Assembly: GCF_002205635.1 (NCBI RefSeq) | Contig: NZ_NISJ01000001.1 | Coordinates: forward strand, 620,001 to 684,000 | DNA length: 64,000 nucleotides | Direction: 5' to 3' | Origin: Sphingopyxis witflariensis | GTDB lineage: Bacteria > Pseudomonadota > Alphaproteobacteria > Sphingomonadales > Sphingomonadaceae | Shown here: positions 1-8,902 of the stretch, piece after piece | Numbering within the stretch: position 1 is the stretch's first letter | Layout of the letters: every line of letters starts with the position of its first letter | The notes under the pieces: model-generated | The model's database searches: none | What the model was told of the DNA's origin: nothing | The model's input: only the letters and a program-made list of their open reading frames with translations | Translations under genes and position numbers: made by a program

Positions 1-55
1 TATTCCGCTGACCGCAGCCTGGCTGGCGCAGCGCGCGACGGCCATCGCGGAATAG
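1..55 (+). CDS. 3' end of an unidentified gene (partial)
   Basis: Reading from base 2, one frame stays open from the window edge to a TAG at 53-55 and gives 17 residues ending in LAQRATAIAE. The Ala-rich composition suits a protein C-terminus in this GC-rich genome, and the palindrome that follows at 61 sits where other such elements mark gene ends here. Too little is visible to name the protein; a chance open frame is possible. Confidence 0.4.
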   Translation, partial: IPLTAAWLAQRATAIAE

Positions 56-60
56 AAGCG

Positions 61-153
61 CGTCTTGCGAGGAGCATAGCGATACGGCAATCTCCAGCCA
101 TCGTCATGCTTGAACGGACGCTGGAGATTGCTTCGCTACGGCTCGCAATGACG
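61..153. repeat. dispersed intergenic palindromic element (copy 1)
   Basis: The outer ends are inverted copies of CGTC-TTGCGAG...GCAATCTCCAG and CTGGAGATTGC...CTCGCAATGACG around a loop of about 20 bases. The left arm is imperfect, with a few extra bases. The same arms recur at 30156, 33740, 40981, 54030 and 54506. This copy lies between two convergent gene ends, so a role as a two-way transcription stop is plausible but inferred. Confidence 0.8.
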
Positions 154-167
154 AGACCTAATTGGCG

Positions 168-187
168 GCCCCCGCCTTCGCGGGGGC
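168..187 (-). terminator. GC hairpin behind the serine hydrolase gene
   Basis: An 8-bp stem (GCCCCCGC paired with GCGGGGGC) with a CTTC loop lies 6 bases beyond the stop codon of the leftward hydrolase gene. No clear T-run follows on the minus strand, so it is only a candidate terminator. Confidence 0.45.
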
Positions 188-193
188 GACGCC

Positions 194-1366
194 TTATTTC
201 GCTTCCTTGTCCACCGCGGCCTGCACGGTCTTGTAAAAGGCCTCGCGCGCGGTGCCGACGCCTTCGGGATCCGTCGCGGTCGGCCAGTTTCCGTTCGATG
301 CGATCACCAGCTTGCGCTTGGGATCGATGAAGATGCCCTGCCCAAAAATGCCCTGCGCGGCAAAGCTGCCATCGTCGTTGGTCCACCATTGATAGCCATA
401 TCCGCGACCGGGGATGTCGATCCCGGCCTGCTTGGTCGTCGCCGCGGCCAGCCAGCCGTCGGGCAGGACCGACTTGCCGCCGGCAACGCCGCCGCCGAGG
501 ATGAACTGACCGAAGCGCGCATAATCCTTGAGACTCGCCGATACGCAGCAGCCGCTGATTTCATGCCCCGTCGCGCCGAGCATCCACACCGCGTCCTGCT
601 CCATCCCATAGGGTCGCCAGACCTTTTCGGACAGATAGTCCGACAGGCTCTTGCCCGTCGCGCTCGACACGAGAACACCGATCAAATTGGTTTCGCCGGT
701 CTTGTAGACCCATTTCGATCCTGCGGGTGCTTCGCGCGGCAAGGTCTTCATATAGCTGACGGTTATGTCTTCGCCTGCCACCGGCTTTTGCAGGTTGAAC
801 AGCGCGACGTCCGATTTCGGATCGGTGTAGTCCTCGTTCCATTTGACCCCCGACGTCATCGTCAGCAATTGCTCGACGCTGACATCATCATAGGCGGAGC
901 CCTTCAGACCCGGGATATAGACGGTCACCTTGTCGTCGAGGCTCTTGATATAGCCATCCTTCACCGCCGCGCCGACGAGGGTCGAAGTGAAGCTTTTCGC
1001 AACCGAGAAGCTGGTCCAGCGATCAGCGGGCCCGAAACCGAGCGCATATTTTTCCAGCCGGATCTTGCCGTCCTGAACGATGACCAGCCCGGCGTTGCGC
1101 TGCTTTGCCATATGGGCGTCCACGTCGATGCCAAGGTCGATCGGCTTGCCTTCGGGGAGCGGAAAGACCGAATTGCCCGCGCGGATCGTATTGACCACGA
1201 CCTTGGGGACTTTTTCCATCGAGCGGAAAGCAGCGTCGCGTTGGTCCTGGCTCCAAAACAGCACATTTTGATCCTTTGGCAGATTTTCGGTCGTCTGGGT
1301 CGGCGCGGGCGCACTGCATCCCGCCGTCGCTGCACACAGCAGCGCCGCCGCCAAATATCTTCGCAT
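194..1366 (-). CDS. serine hydrolase, beta-lactamase/NylB-like, lipoprotein
   Basis: 390-residue hydrolase of the class C beta-lactamase/penicillin-binding family, the group that includes 6-aminohexanoate-dimer hydrolase and EstB-type esterases. The start was placed at the Met opening MRRYLAAALLCAATAGC, a lipoprotein signal with Cys17 in a TAGC lipobox; the frame is open upstream but that part is Arg-rich and unlikely to be protein. The nucleophile motif SVAK is at residues 121-124, and the likely catalytic Tyr221 is in VYKTGETN. It was probably anchored to a membrane facing the periplasm. It lies 17 bp behind the cyclopropane synthase gene and may be cotranscribed. The substrate is unknown; esterase, amidase or peptidase are all possible. 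Confidence 0.85.
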   Translation of the reverse strand: MRRYLAAALLCAATAGCSAPAPTQTTENLPKDQNVLFWSQDQRDAAFRSMEKVPKVVVNTIRAGNSVFPLPEGKPIDLGIDVDAHMAKQRNAGLVIVQDGKIRLEKYALGFGPADRWTSFSVAKSFTSTLVGAAVKDGYIKSLDDKVTVYIPGLKGSAYDDVSVEQLLTMTSGVKWNEDYTDPKSDVALFNLQKPVAGEDITVSYMKTLPREAPAGSKWVYKTGETNLIGVLVSSATGKSLSDYLSEKVWRPYGMEQDAVWMLGATGHEISGCCVSASLKDYARFGQFILGGGVAGGKSVLPDGWLAAATTKQAGIDIPGRGYGYQWWTNDDGSFAAQGIFGQGIFIDPKRKLVIASNGNWPTATDPEGVGTAREAFYKTVQAAVDKEAK

Positions 1367-1383
1367 GTATCTCTCTCCCAATT

Positions 1384-2664
1384 CTATGCCGTTTTTTCCA
1401 AAGTGACCTGTGCGACGTCGATGCCGCCGCCGCGAAACCCGCCTTCGCAATATTGCAGATAATAACGCCACAGCCGCACGAAACGGTCGTCGAACCCGGC
1501 AGGAAGCTTGTCCGCCGCAACTACCGCGTCGAAGCGGTCGCGCCATTGCCGCAGCGTTTCGGCATAATCGCCGCCAAAGCGGCGCACGTCGCGCCACGCC
1601 AGCCCGCGCGCTTCGGCAAGCGCGCGAAAGCGGCTTTCCGAAATCAAGCAGCCGCCCGGAAAAATATAGGCCTGAATGAAGTCGCTGCTCGCCGCATAGC
1701 GCTCGAACAGCGCGTCATTGATCAATATATACTGGATCGCGGCCTTGCCGCCGGGACGCAGCAATCGGGCGATGGCATCCAGATAGGTCGGCCAATAGAC
1801 CTGCCCCACCGCCTCGACCATTTCGACGCTGGAGATGGCGTCATAAGGGCCCTGCGCGTCGCGATAGTCACAAATTTCGATCCCCGAACGTCCCGACAGG
1901 TCGATCGCTTGCAGGCGCGCATCCGCGATTTCGGCCTGCGACGGGGAGAGAGTGATGCCGGTGTAGATGACATCGTGCCGCTCAACCGCGCGCTCCGCGA
2001 GAGCGCCCCAGCCACACCCGATCTCGAGCAACCGGCTGCCCGACCGGAGGTCGAGCCGGTCGAGGATAGCATCAACCTTTGCCGCCTGCGCTTCTTCCAG
2101 CGATTGGGCTGGATCGGTGAACAGCGCGCTCGAATAATTCATCGCTGAATCGAGCCACAAGCGATAGAAATCATTGCCCAAATCATAATGGGCATGAATG
2201 TTTCGCCGCGCCCCACGCCGGTCGTTACGATGCAAGCCGTGGATCATCTTGTTGATCCAGCGCGATGGCCCATGCGCGCGACCGACATCGCCCAATGTTT
2301 CGCCGTTACGCATGAACAGGTCGAACAGTGGCACCGGATCGGACGAGGACCATTCGCCCTTCTCCCACGCACGATACCAGCCGACCGAACCCGACAAGGC
2401 GAGTCGCGCGAGGGACGCCCAATGGTGGAGATGGACGACCGCAACCGGCCCCTTGCCGCGCCCGCCGAGCAGGCGGACGCTGCCGTCGGGCAGTTGCGTC
2501 TCGATCGTGCCCTGACCTAGCCCGGCATCAATCCGGTCGAGCATGCGATGGAAGACGCTTGCCGGAGCCAGCGCGATCAACCGCGCCAGCATGCCGCCTG
2601 AACGATAGGCCCGATCTGCGCGTAACAATTGCCTGCCGCGGCTGGGGCTGACATGCGTGTTCAT
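1384..2664 (-). CDS. cfa: cyclopropane-fatty-acyl-phospholipid synthase
   Basis: 426-residue SAM-dependent methyltransferase that adds a methylene group across the double bond of unsaturated acyl chains in membrane phospholipids. The central HYDLGNDFY (about 159-167) and the SAM-binding LLEIGCGWGALAE (about 212-224) are typical of the Cfa family, and the length is normal. The start MNTHVSPSRG was chosen; another Met six codons upstream is also possible. It follows a DUF457 membrane hydrolase gene on the same strand with a 74-bp gap. Related mycolic-type or unassigned Cfa paralogues cannot be separated by eye. Confidence 0.9.
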   Translation of the reverse strand: MNTHVSPSRGRQLLRADRAYRSGGMLARLIALAPASVFHRMLDRIDAGLGQGTIETQLPDGSVRLLGGRGKGPVAVVHLHHWASLARLALSGSVGWYRAWEKGEWSSSDPVPLFDLFMRNGETLGDVGRAHGPSRWINKMIHGLHRNDRRGARRNIHAHYDLGNDFYRLWLDSAMNYSSALFTDPAQSLEEAQAAKVDAILDRLDLRSGSRLLEIGCGWGALAERAVERHDVIYTGITLSPSQAEIADARLQAIDLSGRSGIEICDYRDAQGPYDAISSVEMVEAVGQVYWPTYLDAIARLLRPGGKAAIQYILINDALFERYAASSDFIQAYIFPGGCLISESRFRALAEARGLAWRDVRRFGGDYAETLRQWRDRFDAVVAADKLPAGFDDRFVRLWRYYLQYCEGGFRGGGIDVAQVTLEKTA

Positions 2665-2738
2665 TGCCCCTTCCTGCCCCAAACGCGGCGTCCTGACAAT
2701 CGCTTGTCGTGCGCCTTCAAGACGTCACCGCAACCCGG

Positions 2739-3692
2739 TCATTCGGGGTGGCTCGCCGTATCGGGTGCGGTCAACCGGACCTCGAAGCGGCTCTGCGCCA
2801 GCGGGTGCATATAACGCTGATCGCGGATCAGGATTGCGTCGCCATCGGACCGGGCGACGGGCATCCGCGCCCAGAACAGGAAGGCGCGTGCCGCCGGATC
2901 GCCCTTCACCCACGTCGCGAGGCGCGGATCATCCATGCCAATGGGTTCGCCGGTGATATCGAGTTGCCCGCCGGCGCCAGGGACGAAACTGCCGCTCCCA
3001 TAATGATCGGCCGTCCGCCAGAAAATATCGCGCTTCCAGAAGGTCAGCGGCGGCGGGCTCGCGACGACCAGCGCATCGCTCTGCCCGCTGCCCTCCAGCG
3101 CCGAAGCCGCCATTTTCTCGGCCGCACCGGTGATCAGGCCGTTGGCGAAAATATAGGCGCAGACGGCGGTGAAGCCGACCCACGCCGGTCGCTGCCAGTT
3201 CGCCACCCCGCGCCGTTCGCGGCGCAGAGACAGCCCGATCGACAGCGCGAGCGCGATCCATATCCACAGATCGATGATGAACAGCGTATCGCCATAAAAC
3301 CATTGCGACGAAAAGGGCTCGAGCAAGCGAACGCCGTAATTGTTGAGCCAGTCGAGCGCCGGATGGCTGAGGCAGCCGATATAGGCGAGCGCGAGCAGCC
3401 AGCTTTTGTCGATCGGCAGCCGCCCGGCAGGCCGCTTGCCGCGACGCGCCTGCCAGCAGTCGAAGGCGATCATCGCCGCCCACAGCAGGATCGGCAGCAA
3501 CAGCAGCGCGATCGGCCCGTGGGTAATTCCGCGCCGCATCGACAGCGATTCAATACCATAGATGGCACAGCTCGCATCGATATCGGGCAGGTTCGCCGCA
3601 ATGATCAGCGTCGGCATCGCGAGGCCGGTTTTTTTCTTGAGCCCCATTTGCCCAAGAACCGCGCCGACGAGACTGTGGGTCAGATTGTCCAT
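2739..3692 (-). CDS. membrane-bound metal-dependent hydrolase, DUF457/YdjM family
   Basis: 317-residue integral membrane protein starting MDNLTHSLVGAVLGQ, the diagnostic opening of the YdjM/DUF457 family (His in THSL, then a conserved Pro-Asp in ANLPDID at about 34-40 and HPALDWL near 118). At least four hydrophobic segments are visible between residues 60 and 190, with a soluble C-terminal part. Members are predicted metal-dependent hydrolases of unknown substrate; in Escherichia coli YdjM is SOS-induced. No LexA box was recognised here. It sits 40 bp behind the ferredoxin oxidoreductase beta gene. Confidence 0.8.
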   Translation of the reverse strand: MDNLTHSLVGAVLGQMGLKKKTGLAMPTLIIAANLPDIDASCAIYGIESLSMRRGITHGPIALLLLPILLWAAMIAFDCWQARRGKRPAGRLPIDKSWLLALAYIGCLSHPALDWLNNYGVRLLEPFSSQWFYGDTLFIIDLWIWIALALSIGLSLRRERRGVANWQRPAWVGFTAVCAYIFANGLITGAAEKMAASALEGSGQSDALVVASPPPLTFWKRDIFWRTADHYGSGSFVPGAGGQLDITGEPIGMDDPRLATWVKGDPAARAFLFWARMPVARSDGDAILIRDQRYMHPLAQSRFEVRLTAPDTASHPE

Positions 3693-3732
3693 AGGAACCT
3701 ATAGACCCGACCCGTCGGCGCGGTGCAAGGTG

Positions 3733-4770
3733 TCAGAGTTCCGGGCCGCCTTCGGTCACTGTCCAGGTCTGTCCCTTTTTGAGCAGGCTCTGAAGGTCGG
3801 CAGTCTTGCCCTCGGCCGCCGCCTTGTTCTGACGCCAAACATCGGCCTCAAAGGTTGGGCGCGGGTCGTCATAGAGCACACCGAGCGCCATCGGGAATTC
3901 GCCGAAGCGCATTTCGACGAGCATATGCGCAACGCTTCGGTTGGTGACGTCATGGACGATCACGCCCGCGGCCTGCCAGTCGCCATCGACAACATCGACG
4001 ACCTTCAGGTTCAACGCGTCGACATCGAGTGCAATGCCCTTGGTACCCTTGGCAAACAGCATCGGCTCGTCGCTTTTCAGCCAAAGCTGGCGGTCTTCGG
4101 CACCCTTGGGAGCCGCAAAATCCTCGAACACGTCCTTGTTATAGACGATACAGTTTTGAAAAATCTCGATAAATGCCGCGCCTTTATGGGCGTGTGCCGC
4201 TTTCAGCACGTTCGGCAGTTCCTTCGACACATCGAAACCGCGTGCGACGAAGCGCGCACCTGCGCCGAGCGCGAAGGCCGCCGGTTGTGCCGGGCGATCA
4301 ACCGAGCCATAAGGGGTCGAAGGACTGGTCGTGCCGACACGGCTGGTCGGAGAATATTGCCCCTTTGTAAGACCATAGATCTCGTTGTTGAACAGCATGA
4401 TCTGGCAATCGAGATTGCGGCGGATCAGGTGCATCGTGTGATTGCCGCCGATCGACAGCCCGTCGCCATCGCCTGTGACGATCCAGATGTCGAGGTTCGG
4501 ATTGGCGAGCTTCAGCCCCGTCGCGAAGGCCGGCGCGCGGCCGTGGATCGTGTGGAAGCCATAGGTTTCCATATAATAGGGGAAACGCGACGAGCAGCCG
4601 ATGCCGCTGATGAACACGGTGTTTTCGGGCGCGGTGCCGATTTCGGGCATGGTGCGCTGCACCGCCTTCAGGATCGCATAGTCGCCGCAACCGGGGCACC
4701 AGCGCACTTCCTGATCAGTTTCCCAATCCTTGAGCGTCGTCGTCTTGGCGATGGTGGTCATCTCGTTCAT
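3733..4770 (-). CDS. korB: 2-oxoacid:ferredoxin oxidoreductase, beta subunit
   Basis: 345-residue thiamine-diphosphate subunit of a 2-oxoglutarate (or pyruvate) ferredoxin oxidoreductase, which decarboxylates a 2-oxoacid to acyl-CoA while reducing ferredoxin. WCPGCGDYA near residue 24 supplies iron-sulfur cysteines, and the TPP/Mg motif GDGDGLSIGGNH (about 99-110) with LFNNEIYGLT is clear. Only one base separates it from the upstream alpha-subunit gene, so the two are one transcript. KorB is preferred over PorB because of the partner fusion type and length, but the substrate is not proven. Confidence 0.9.
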   Translation of the reverse strand: MNEMTTIAKTTTLKDWETDQEVRWCPGCGDYAILKAVQRTMPEIGTAPENTVFISGIGCSSRFPYYMETYGFHTIHGRAPAFATGLKLANPNLDIWIVTGDGDGLSIGGNHTMHLIRRNLDCQIMLFNNEIYGLTKGQYSPTSRVGTTSPSTPYGSVDRPAQPAAFALGAGARFVARGFDVSKELPNVLKAAHAHKGAAFIEIFQNCIVYNKDVFEDFAAPKGAEDRQLWLKSDEPMLFAKGTKGIALDVDALNLKVVDVVDGDWQAAGVIVHDVTNRSVAHMLVEMRFGEFPMALGVLYDDPRPTFEADVWRQNKAAAEGKTADLQSLLKKGQTWTVTEGGPEL

Positions 4771-4771
4771 C

Positions 4772-6631
4772 TCAGAGCGCTCCGTCGATGGCGGCTTCGA
4801 TTTCCGCGATGGTGAAGGGCTGGCCCGACACCTTGTTCACCGGCTTGGCATCGACCAGATATTGGTCGCGCAGCACGGTCTTCAGCTGTCCCGTATTCAT
4901 TTCGGGCACGATCACCGTGTCATAGCTCTTGAGCAGCTCGCCCAGATTGGCGGGCAGCGGCCAGATATGGCGGATATGGATATGGCTGACGTCGGCGCCT
5001 TCGGCGCGCTTGCGGCGCACCGCCTGATGGATCGGGCCAAAGGTCGAGCCCCAGCCGACGACCGCGAGCTTGCCGCCCTCGGCGCCGAGTTCGACGATCT
5101 GGTCGGGAACCTTGATGCCGTCGATCTTGTTCTTGCGGATATCGGTCATCGCCTGATGATTTTCGGGCGCATAGTTGATGTGCCCGGTGTCGAGTTCCTT
5201 CTCGATCCCGCCGATGCGGTGGAGCAGGCCGGGCGTGCCGGGCTTGACCCACGGGCGCTTGAGATTTTCGTCTCGGCCATAGGGTTTGAACCCGCCCTCG
5301 GGCACTTCGGTCAAAAATTCGACCGGGAAATCCTCATAGGTGGTGAGGTCGGGCACCGCCCACGGTTCGGCGGCGTTGGCGATATAGCCGTCGGTCAGCA
5401 ACATCACCGGGGTCATATATTGCACCGCGATGCGCACCGCCTCGATCGCGCATTCGAACGCGTCGCCCGGCGAACGCGCCGAGACCACGGGCATCGGTGC
5501 GTCGCCGTTACGGCCATAGACTGCCTGATAAAGATCCGACTGCTCTGTCTTGGTCGGCAGGCCGGTCGAAGGGCCGCCGCGCTGCGAATTGACGATGATC
5601 AGCGGCAGCTCGGTCATGATCGCAAGGCCCATCGCCTCGCCCTTCAGCGCGATGCCGGGCCCAGACGAGCTGGTAACCCCGAGCGAACCGCCATAGCTGG
5701 CGCCGATCGCAGAGCAGATGGCGGCAATTTCATCCTCGGCCTGGAAGGTCGTGACGTCATATTCCTTGAGCCGCGACAGGTGATGGAGGATCGCCGATGC
5801 AGGCGTGATCGGATAGCCGCCGAAGAACATCGGGAGCTTTGCCAATTGCGCGCCAGCGACGAGGCCGAGCGCAATGCCCTCGGCGCCCGTCAGCGTGCGG
5901 TAAAGCCCCGGCGCAACGGGAGCCGGATCGACATGATGCTGCTTGAGCGGCCCCGCCAGCTCAGCGGTCTCGCCATAAGCGTGACCCGCGTTGAGCGCCG
6001 CGATGTTGGCGGCGGCGAGATCGGGCGCCTTCGCGAACTTCGCATTGAGCCAGTCGACGAGCGGCTGGCGGTCGCGGTCGAACATCCAGAGCGCAAGCCC
6101 CAGCGTCCACATATTCTTGCAGCGCAGCGCTTCCTTGTTGCCGAGCCCAAAGGGCTTCACGGCATCCATCGTCAGCTGACTGATGTTGAGCTTGAGCAGC
6201 TGCCACTTCGCAAGGCTGCCGTCCTCAAGCGGGTTCGACTCATACTTTGCCTTGGCGAGGTTGCGGTCGTTGAACTCGCCCTCATCGGCGATGATCAAGC
6301 CGCCCTGTTTGAGCTGGGGTACATTGGTCTTGAGCGCCGCCGGGTTCATCGCGACGAGCACGTCGGGCGCATCGCCCGCAGTGTCGATCGCCGAGGATCC
6401 GAAATTGATCTGAAAGGCGGAGACGCCGAACAATGTGCCCTGCGGCGCGCGGATTTCCGCTGGAAAATCGGGGAAGGTCGCAAAGTCATTGCCTGCCAGC
6501 GCCGACGAAAGCGTGAACTGACCGCCGGTCAGCTGCATCCCGTCGCCGGAGTCTCCAGCAAATCGCACCACCACTGCGTCGGAAAGGGGGGACGGGGATG
6601 TCGTTGCCCGGTCCTCTACCGCTGTCGCCAT
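4772..6631 (-). CDS. korA: 2-oxoacid:ferredoxin oxidoreductase, fused gamma-alpha subunit
   Basis: 619-residue partner of KorB. The N-terminal gamma domain begins VVVRFAGDSGDGMQLTGGQF (about 19-38) and binds CoA-side substrate; the alpha domain starts near residue 200 with GNEAIALG-like EGIALGLVAGAQ and contains FQAEDEIAAI and SSGPGIALKGEA, all typical of KorA. The start MATAVEDRATT was chosen because the open frame further upstream shows no family similarity. The gene begins 184 bp from the divergent esterase gene, so that gap should hold its promoter. Confidence 0.92.
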   Translation of the reverse strand: MATAVEDRATTSPSPLSDAVVVRFAGDSGDGMQLTGGQFTLSSALAGNDFATFPDFPAEIRAPQGTLFGVSAFQINFGSSAIDTAGDAPDVLVAMNPAALKTNVPQLKQGGLIIADEGEFNDRNLAKAKYESNPLEDGSLAKWQLLKLNISQLTMDAVKPFGLGNKEALRCKNMWTLGLALWMFDRDRQPLVDWLNAKFAKAPDLAAANIAALNAGHAYGETAELAGPLKQHHVDPAPVAPGLYRTLTGAEGIALGLVAGAQLAKLPMFFGGYPITPASAILHHLSRLKEYDVTTFQAEDEIAAICSAIGASYGGSLGVTSSSGPGIALKGEAMGLAIMTELPLIIVNSQRGGPSTGLPTKTEQSDLYQAVYGRNGDAPMPVVSARSPGDAFECAIEAVRIAVQYMTPVMLLTDGYIANAAEPWAVPDLTTYEDFPVEFLTEVPEGGFKPYGRDENLKRPWVKPGTPGLLHRIGGIEKELDTGHINYAPENHQAMTDIRKNKIDGIKVPDQIVELGAEGGKLAVVGWGSTFGPIHQAVRRKRAEGADVSHIHIRHIWPLPANLGELLKSYDTVIVPEMNTGQLKTVLRDQYLVDAKPVNKVSGQPFTIAEIEAAIDGAL

Positions 6632-6815
6632 TGTCTTTTCTGCCTTAATATTTGCCGACCTGTGATATGGGCCTAGGCCCCTCTGCGCCAAGCCGCAATT
6701 CAGAAAAAATTGTGCGCCGCAAAGCGCAAGCGCGCGGTCGGTTTCAATTCGCCATTGAATATTCACCGCCGATGCCGAATAGCTGCATCCCAACATAGAG
6801 CGAGGGATCAGCAGG

Positions 6816-7757
6816 ATGACCGACGGCACGACCCATTATACCCGCCCCGATGTCGCGGGTTTTCTGGCTTTCCTGAACGCACAGGACGGCCCGAAGATGG
6901 AGGAACTGCCGCCCGAAGCGGCGCGCGAAATGTTCCGCGTGATGGGCCAGATGGCCGATGTTCCGCGCGGCGAGATCGCGCAGGTCGAGGACCGCACGAT
7001 CCCCGGCCCCGCGGGCGATATTCCGATCCGCATCTATGACAATCGCCCGACCCGCGAGCCCGGGCCGGTCATGGTCTTCTATCATGGCGGCGGCTGGGTG
7101 ATCGGCGATCTGAACACCCATGATCCCTATTGTGCCGAGGCGGCGCGCCTGCTCGACATGCCGGTGGTCGCCGTCGATTATCGCCTTGCCCCCGAGCACC
7201 CCTTCCCCGCCGCACCCGAGGATTGCGAAGCCGCAACACGCTGGGTCGCCGACAATATCCCGTGCACCGGGCTGGTCCTGTCGGGCGAAAGCGCCGGCGG
7301 CAATCTGACCATCGCCACCGCATTGACGCTGCGGGACAGGCCAGCGTCGAAGCCGGTGATCGCGATCCACCCCATCTATCCCGCAGTCACGACGCACAAT
7401 GAATGGCAAAGCTATCGCGATTTCGGCGAAGGCCATCTGCTGACCGAGGGCAGCATGACCTGGTTCGGCGACCAATATGCTCCCGATCCGACCGACTATC
7501 GCGCGTCGCCGATCGATTTCCCCGCCGAAGGGCTGCCGCCGACCTTGCTCGTCACCGCCGGACTCGACCCGCTGCGCGATCAGGGGCGCGCCTATGCCGC
7601 AAAACTGATCGAGGCTGGCGTGCCGACGACCTATCGCGAGGCGAAAGGCAGCATCCACGGCTATATCAACCTGGCACAGGCGATCCCCAGTGCGCAGGCC
7701 GATATCCGCGGCGCGTTGACTACGCTCAAGGCGATCGTCGCCGAAGCCAGCGCATGA
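6816..7757 (+). CDS. alpha/beta hydrolase, hormone-sensitive-lipase (family IV) esterase
   Basis: 313-residue esterase of bacterial family IV. The oxyanion motif HGGGW is at 90-94, the nucleophile Ser159 lies in GESAGG, an Asp follows in TAGLDPLRDQG, and the His in GSIHGYI near the C-terminus completes the triad. No signal peptide is visible, so it is likely cytoplasmic. Its stop overlaps the start of the RppH gene (ATGA), so the two are translated together. The natural ester is unknown; short-chain acyl esters are usual for this family. Confidence 0.9.
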   Translation: MTDGTTHYTRPDVAGFLAFLNAQDGPKMEELPPEAAREMFRVMGQMADVPRGEIAQVEDRTIPGPAGDIPIRIYDNRPTREPGPVMVFYHGGGWVIGDLNTHDPYCAEAARLLDMPVVAVDYRLAPEHPFPAAPEDCEAATRWVADNIPCTGLVLSGESAGGNLTIATALTLRDRPASKPVIAIHPIYPAVTTHNEWQSYRDFGEGHLLTEGSMTWFGDQYAPDPTDYRASPIDFPAEGLPPTLLVTAGLDPLRDQGRAYAAKLIEAGVPTTYREAKGSIHGYINLAQAIPSAQADIRGALTTLKAIVAEASA

Positions 7758-8230
7758 CCGACCATAGCGCCCTTCCCTATCGCCCCTGTGCCGGGGTGAT
7801 GCTGGCGAACCGCGAGGGCCGCATCTTCGTCGGCCAGCGCTTCGATACGTCGAGCGAGGCCTGGCAGATGCCGCAGGGCGGGATCGATCCCGGTGAAGAT
7901 GCCGAAATGGCGGCGATCCGCGAATTGGGCGAGGAAACCGGCGTCCACGGCGGACTGGTCGAAATCATCGCGCGCAGCCGCGAAGAATATTTCTATGACC
8001 TGCCCGACGAACTGATTGGCAAGATGTGGGGCGGAAAATATCGCGGCCAGCGCCAATACTGGTTCCTGATGCGTTTCATGGGGCAGGACAGCGACATCAA
8101 TATTCACACCAAGCATCAGGAATTTCGCGCCTGGCGTTGGTCGGAGCTGGACGAGATCGAGAAATTGATCGTCCCGTTCAAGCGCGTACTTTACCGCGGA
8201 TTGATCGAGGAGTTCGGGCCGCTGGTCTGA
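7754..8230 (+). CDS. rppH: RNA pyrophosphohydrolase (Nudix)
   Basis: 158-residue Nudix hydrolase that removes pyrophosphate from 5'-triphosphate mRNA, opening it to decay; in alphaproteobacteria it is also called (di)nucleoside polyphosphate hydrolase IalA/NudH. The Nudix box runs from GGIDPGED at 42 to REL-EETG at about 56-63. RPCAGVMLAN and the KYRGQRQYWFL segment are characteristic of RppH. The start was set at the ATG overlapping the esterase stop (ATGA). The 3' end overlaps the convergent uracil-DNA glycosylase gene by 40 bp. Confidence 0.92.
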   Translation: MTDHSALPYRPCAGVMLANREGRIFVGQRFDTSSEAWQMPQGGIDPGEDAEMAAIRELGEETGVHGGLVEIIARSREEYFYDLPDELIGKMWGGKYRGQRQYWFLMRFMGQDSDINIHTKHQEFRAWRWSELDEIEKLIVPFKRVLYRGLIEEFGPLV

Positions 8231-8882
8231 TCCTTCAGCGCCAGCGCGGTGCGAAAGACATTAGCGAACATCGCGGGCGTCAGTCGCCCGGTGTTCGTGT
8301 TGTAGCGCGAGCAATGATAGCTATCGACCAGATACCGCCCGTCGGACAGCGCATGCGCCGCGCCGTGCGCGAAGGGGTGCCCAGCAAGTCGCTCGCCAGC
8401 AGCGCGTAGTGCGGCGTCGTGCGCGATGCGGCCAAGGGCGATGATTACCCGCACCTTCGGTAACGCCGCGAGTTGCGCCTCGAAGAAGGGCCGACAGGCA
8501 GCAATCTCCTGCGGTGTCGGCTTGTTCTGCGGCGGCAGGCATTTGACGCTGTTGACGATGATTGCACCGACAAGCGCCAACCCATCGTCGATCCGGGCAT
8601 CATAATATCCGCTGCTGAGCCCAAATTCGGCGAGCGTTGTGAACAGCAGGTCGCCGGCATAGTCGCCCGTAAAGGGGCGCCCCGTGCAGTTCGCACCATG
8701 TTTTCCGGGTGCAAGGCCCGCAAAGGCAGCCATGCTTCCGGATCGCCAAAGGCATGGACCGGCGCGTTCCACCAATCGGGATGCGCAGCCCGGCACTCGG
8801 CGCGCAGCTGGACGAGTCGCGGGCAGCGCGCGCAATCGCGCGGCGGTTCGGTGCCGGGCAAGGGGCTACCAATCTCCATCAT
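8191..8882 (-). pseudogene. udgB: family-5 uracil-DNA glycosylase (UdgB), broken by a frameshift
   Basis: The coding potential is split over two frames. The N-terminal part (from 8882 or 8879) reads MMEIGSPLPGTEPPRDCARC and runs to FGDPEAWL at about 8727. The rest of the protein continues in another frame with GLAPGKHGANCTGRPF, NSVKCLPPQNKP and a C-terminal SYHCSRYNTNTGRLT, all conserved in type-5 uracil-DNA glycosylases that excise uracil and some deaminated bases and carry an Fe-S cluster. One missing base at about 8726-8733 accounts for the break. No slippery heptamer was seen, so this is a pseudogene or a sequencing error. It is divergent from folK by 20 bp. Confidence 0.8.
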
Positions 8883-8902
8883 GCTGCGATAGGCGCTGCG
8901 GC

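Noticed and set aside
4730..6676. Long plus-strand open frame (about 650 codons) opposite korA
   Set aside because: It is antisense to a gene with clear KorA signatures; GC-rich codon use leaves long empty frames on the other strand. The same holds for many long antisense frames in the window (for example opposite fdsA and mcm).
8720..8740. Programmed frameshift in the uracil-DNA glycosylase gene
   Set aside because: No slippery heptamer or A/T-run is present at the switch point; a deletion or sequencing error is simpler.
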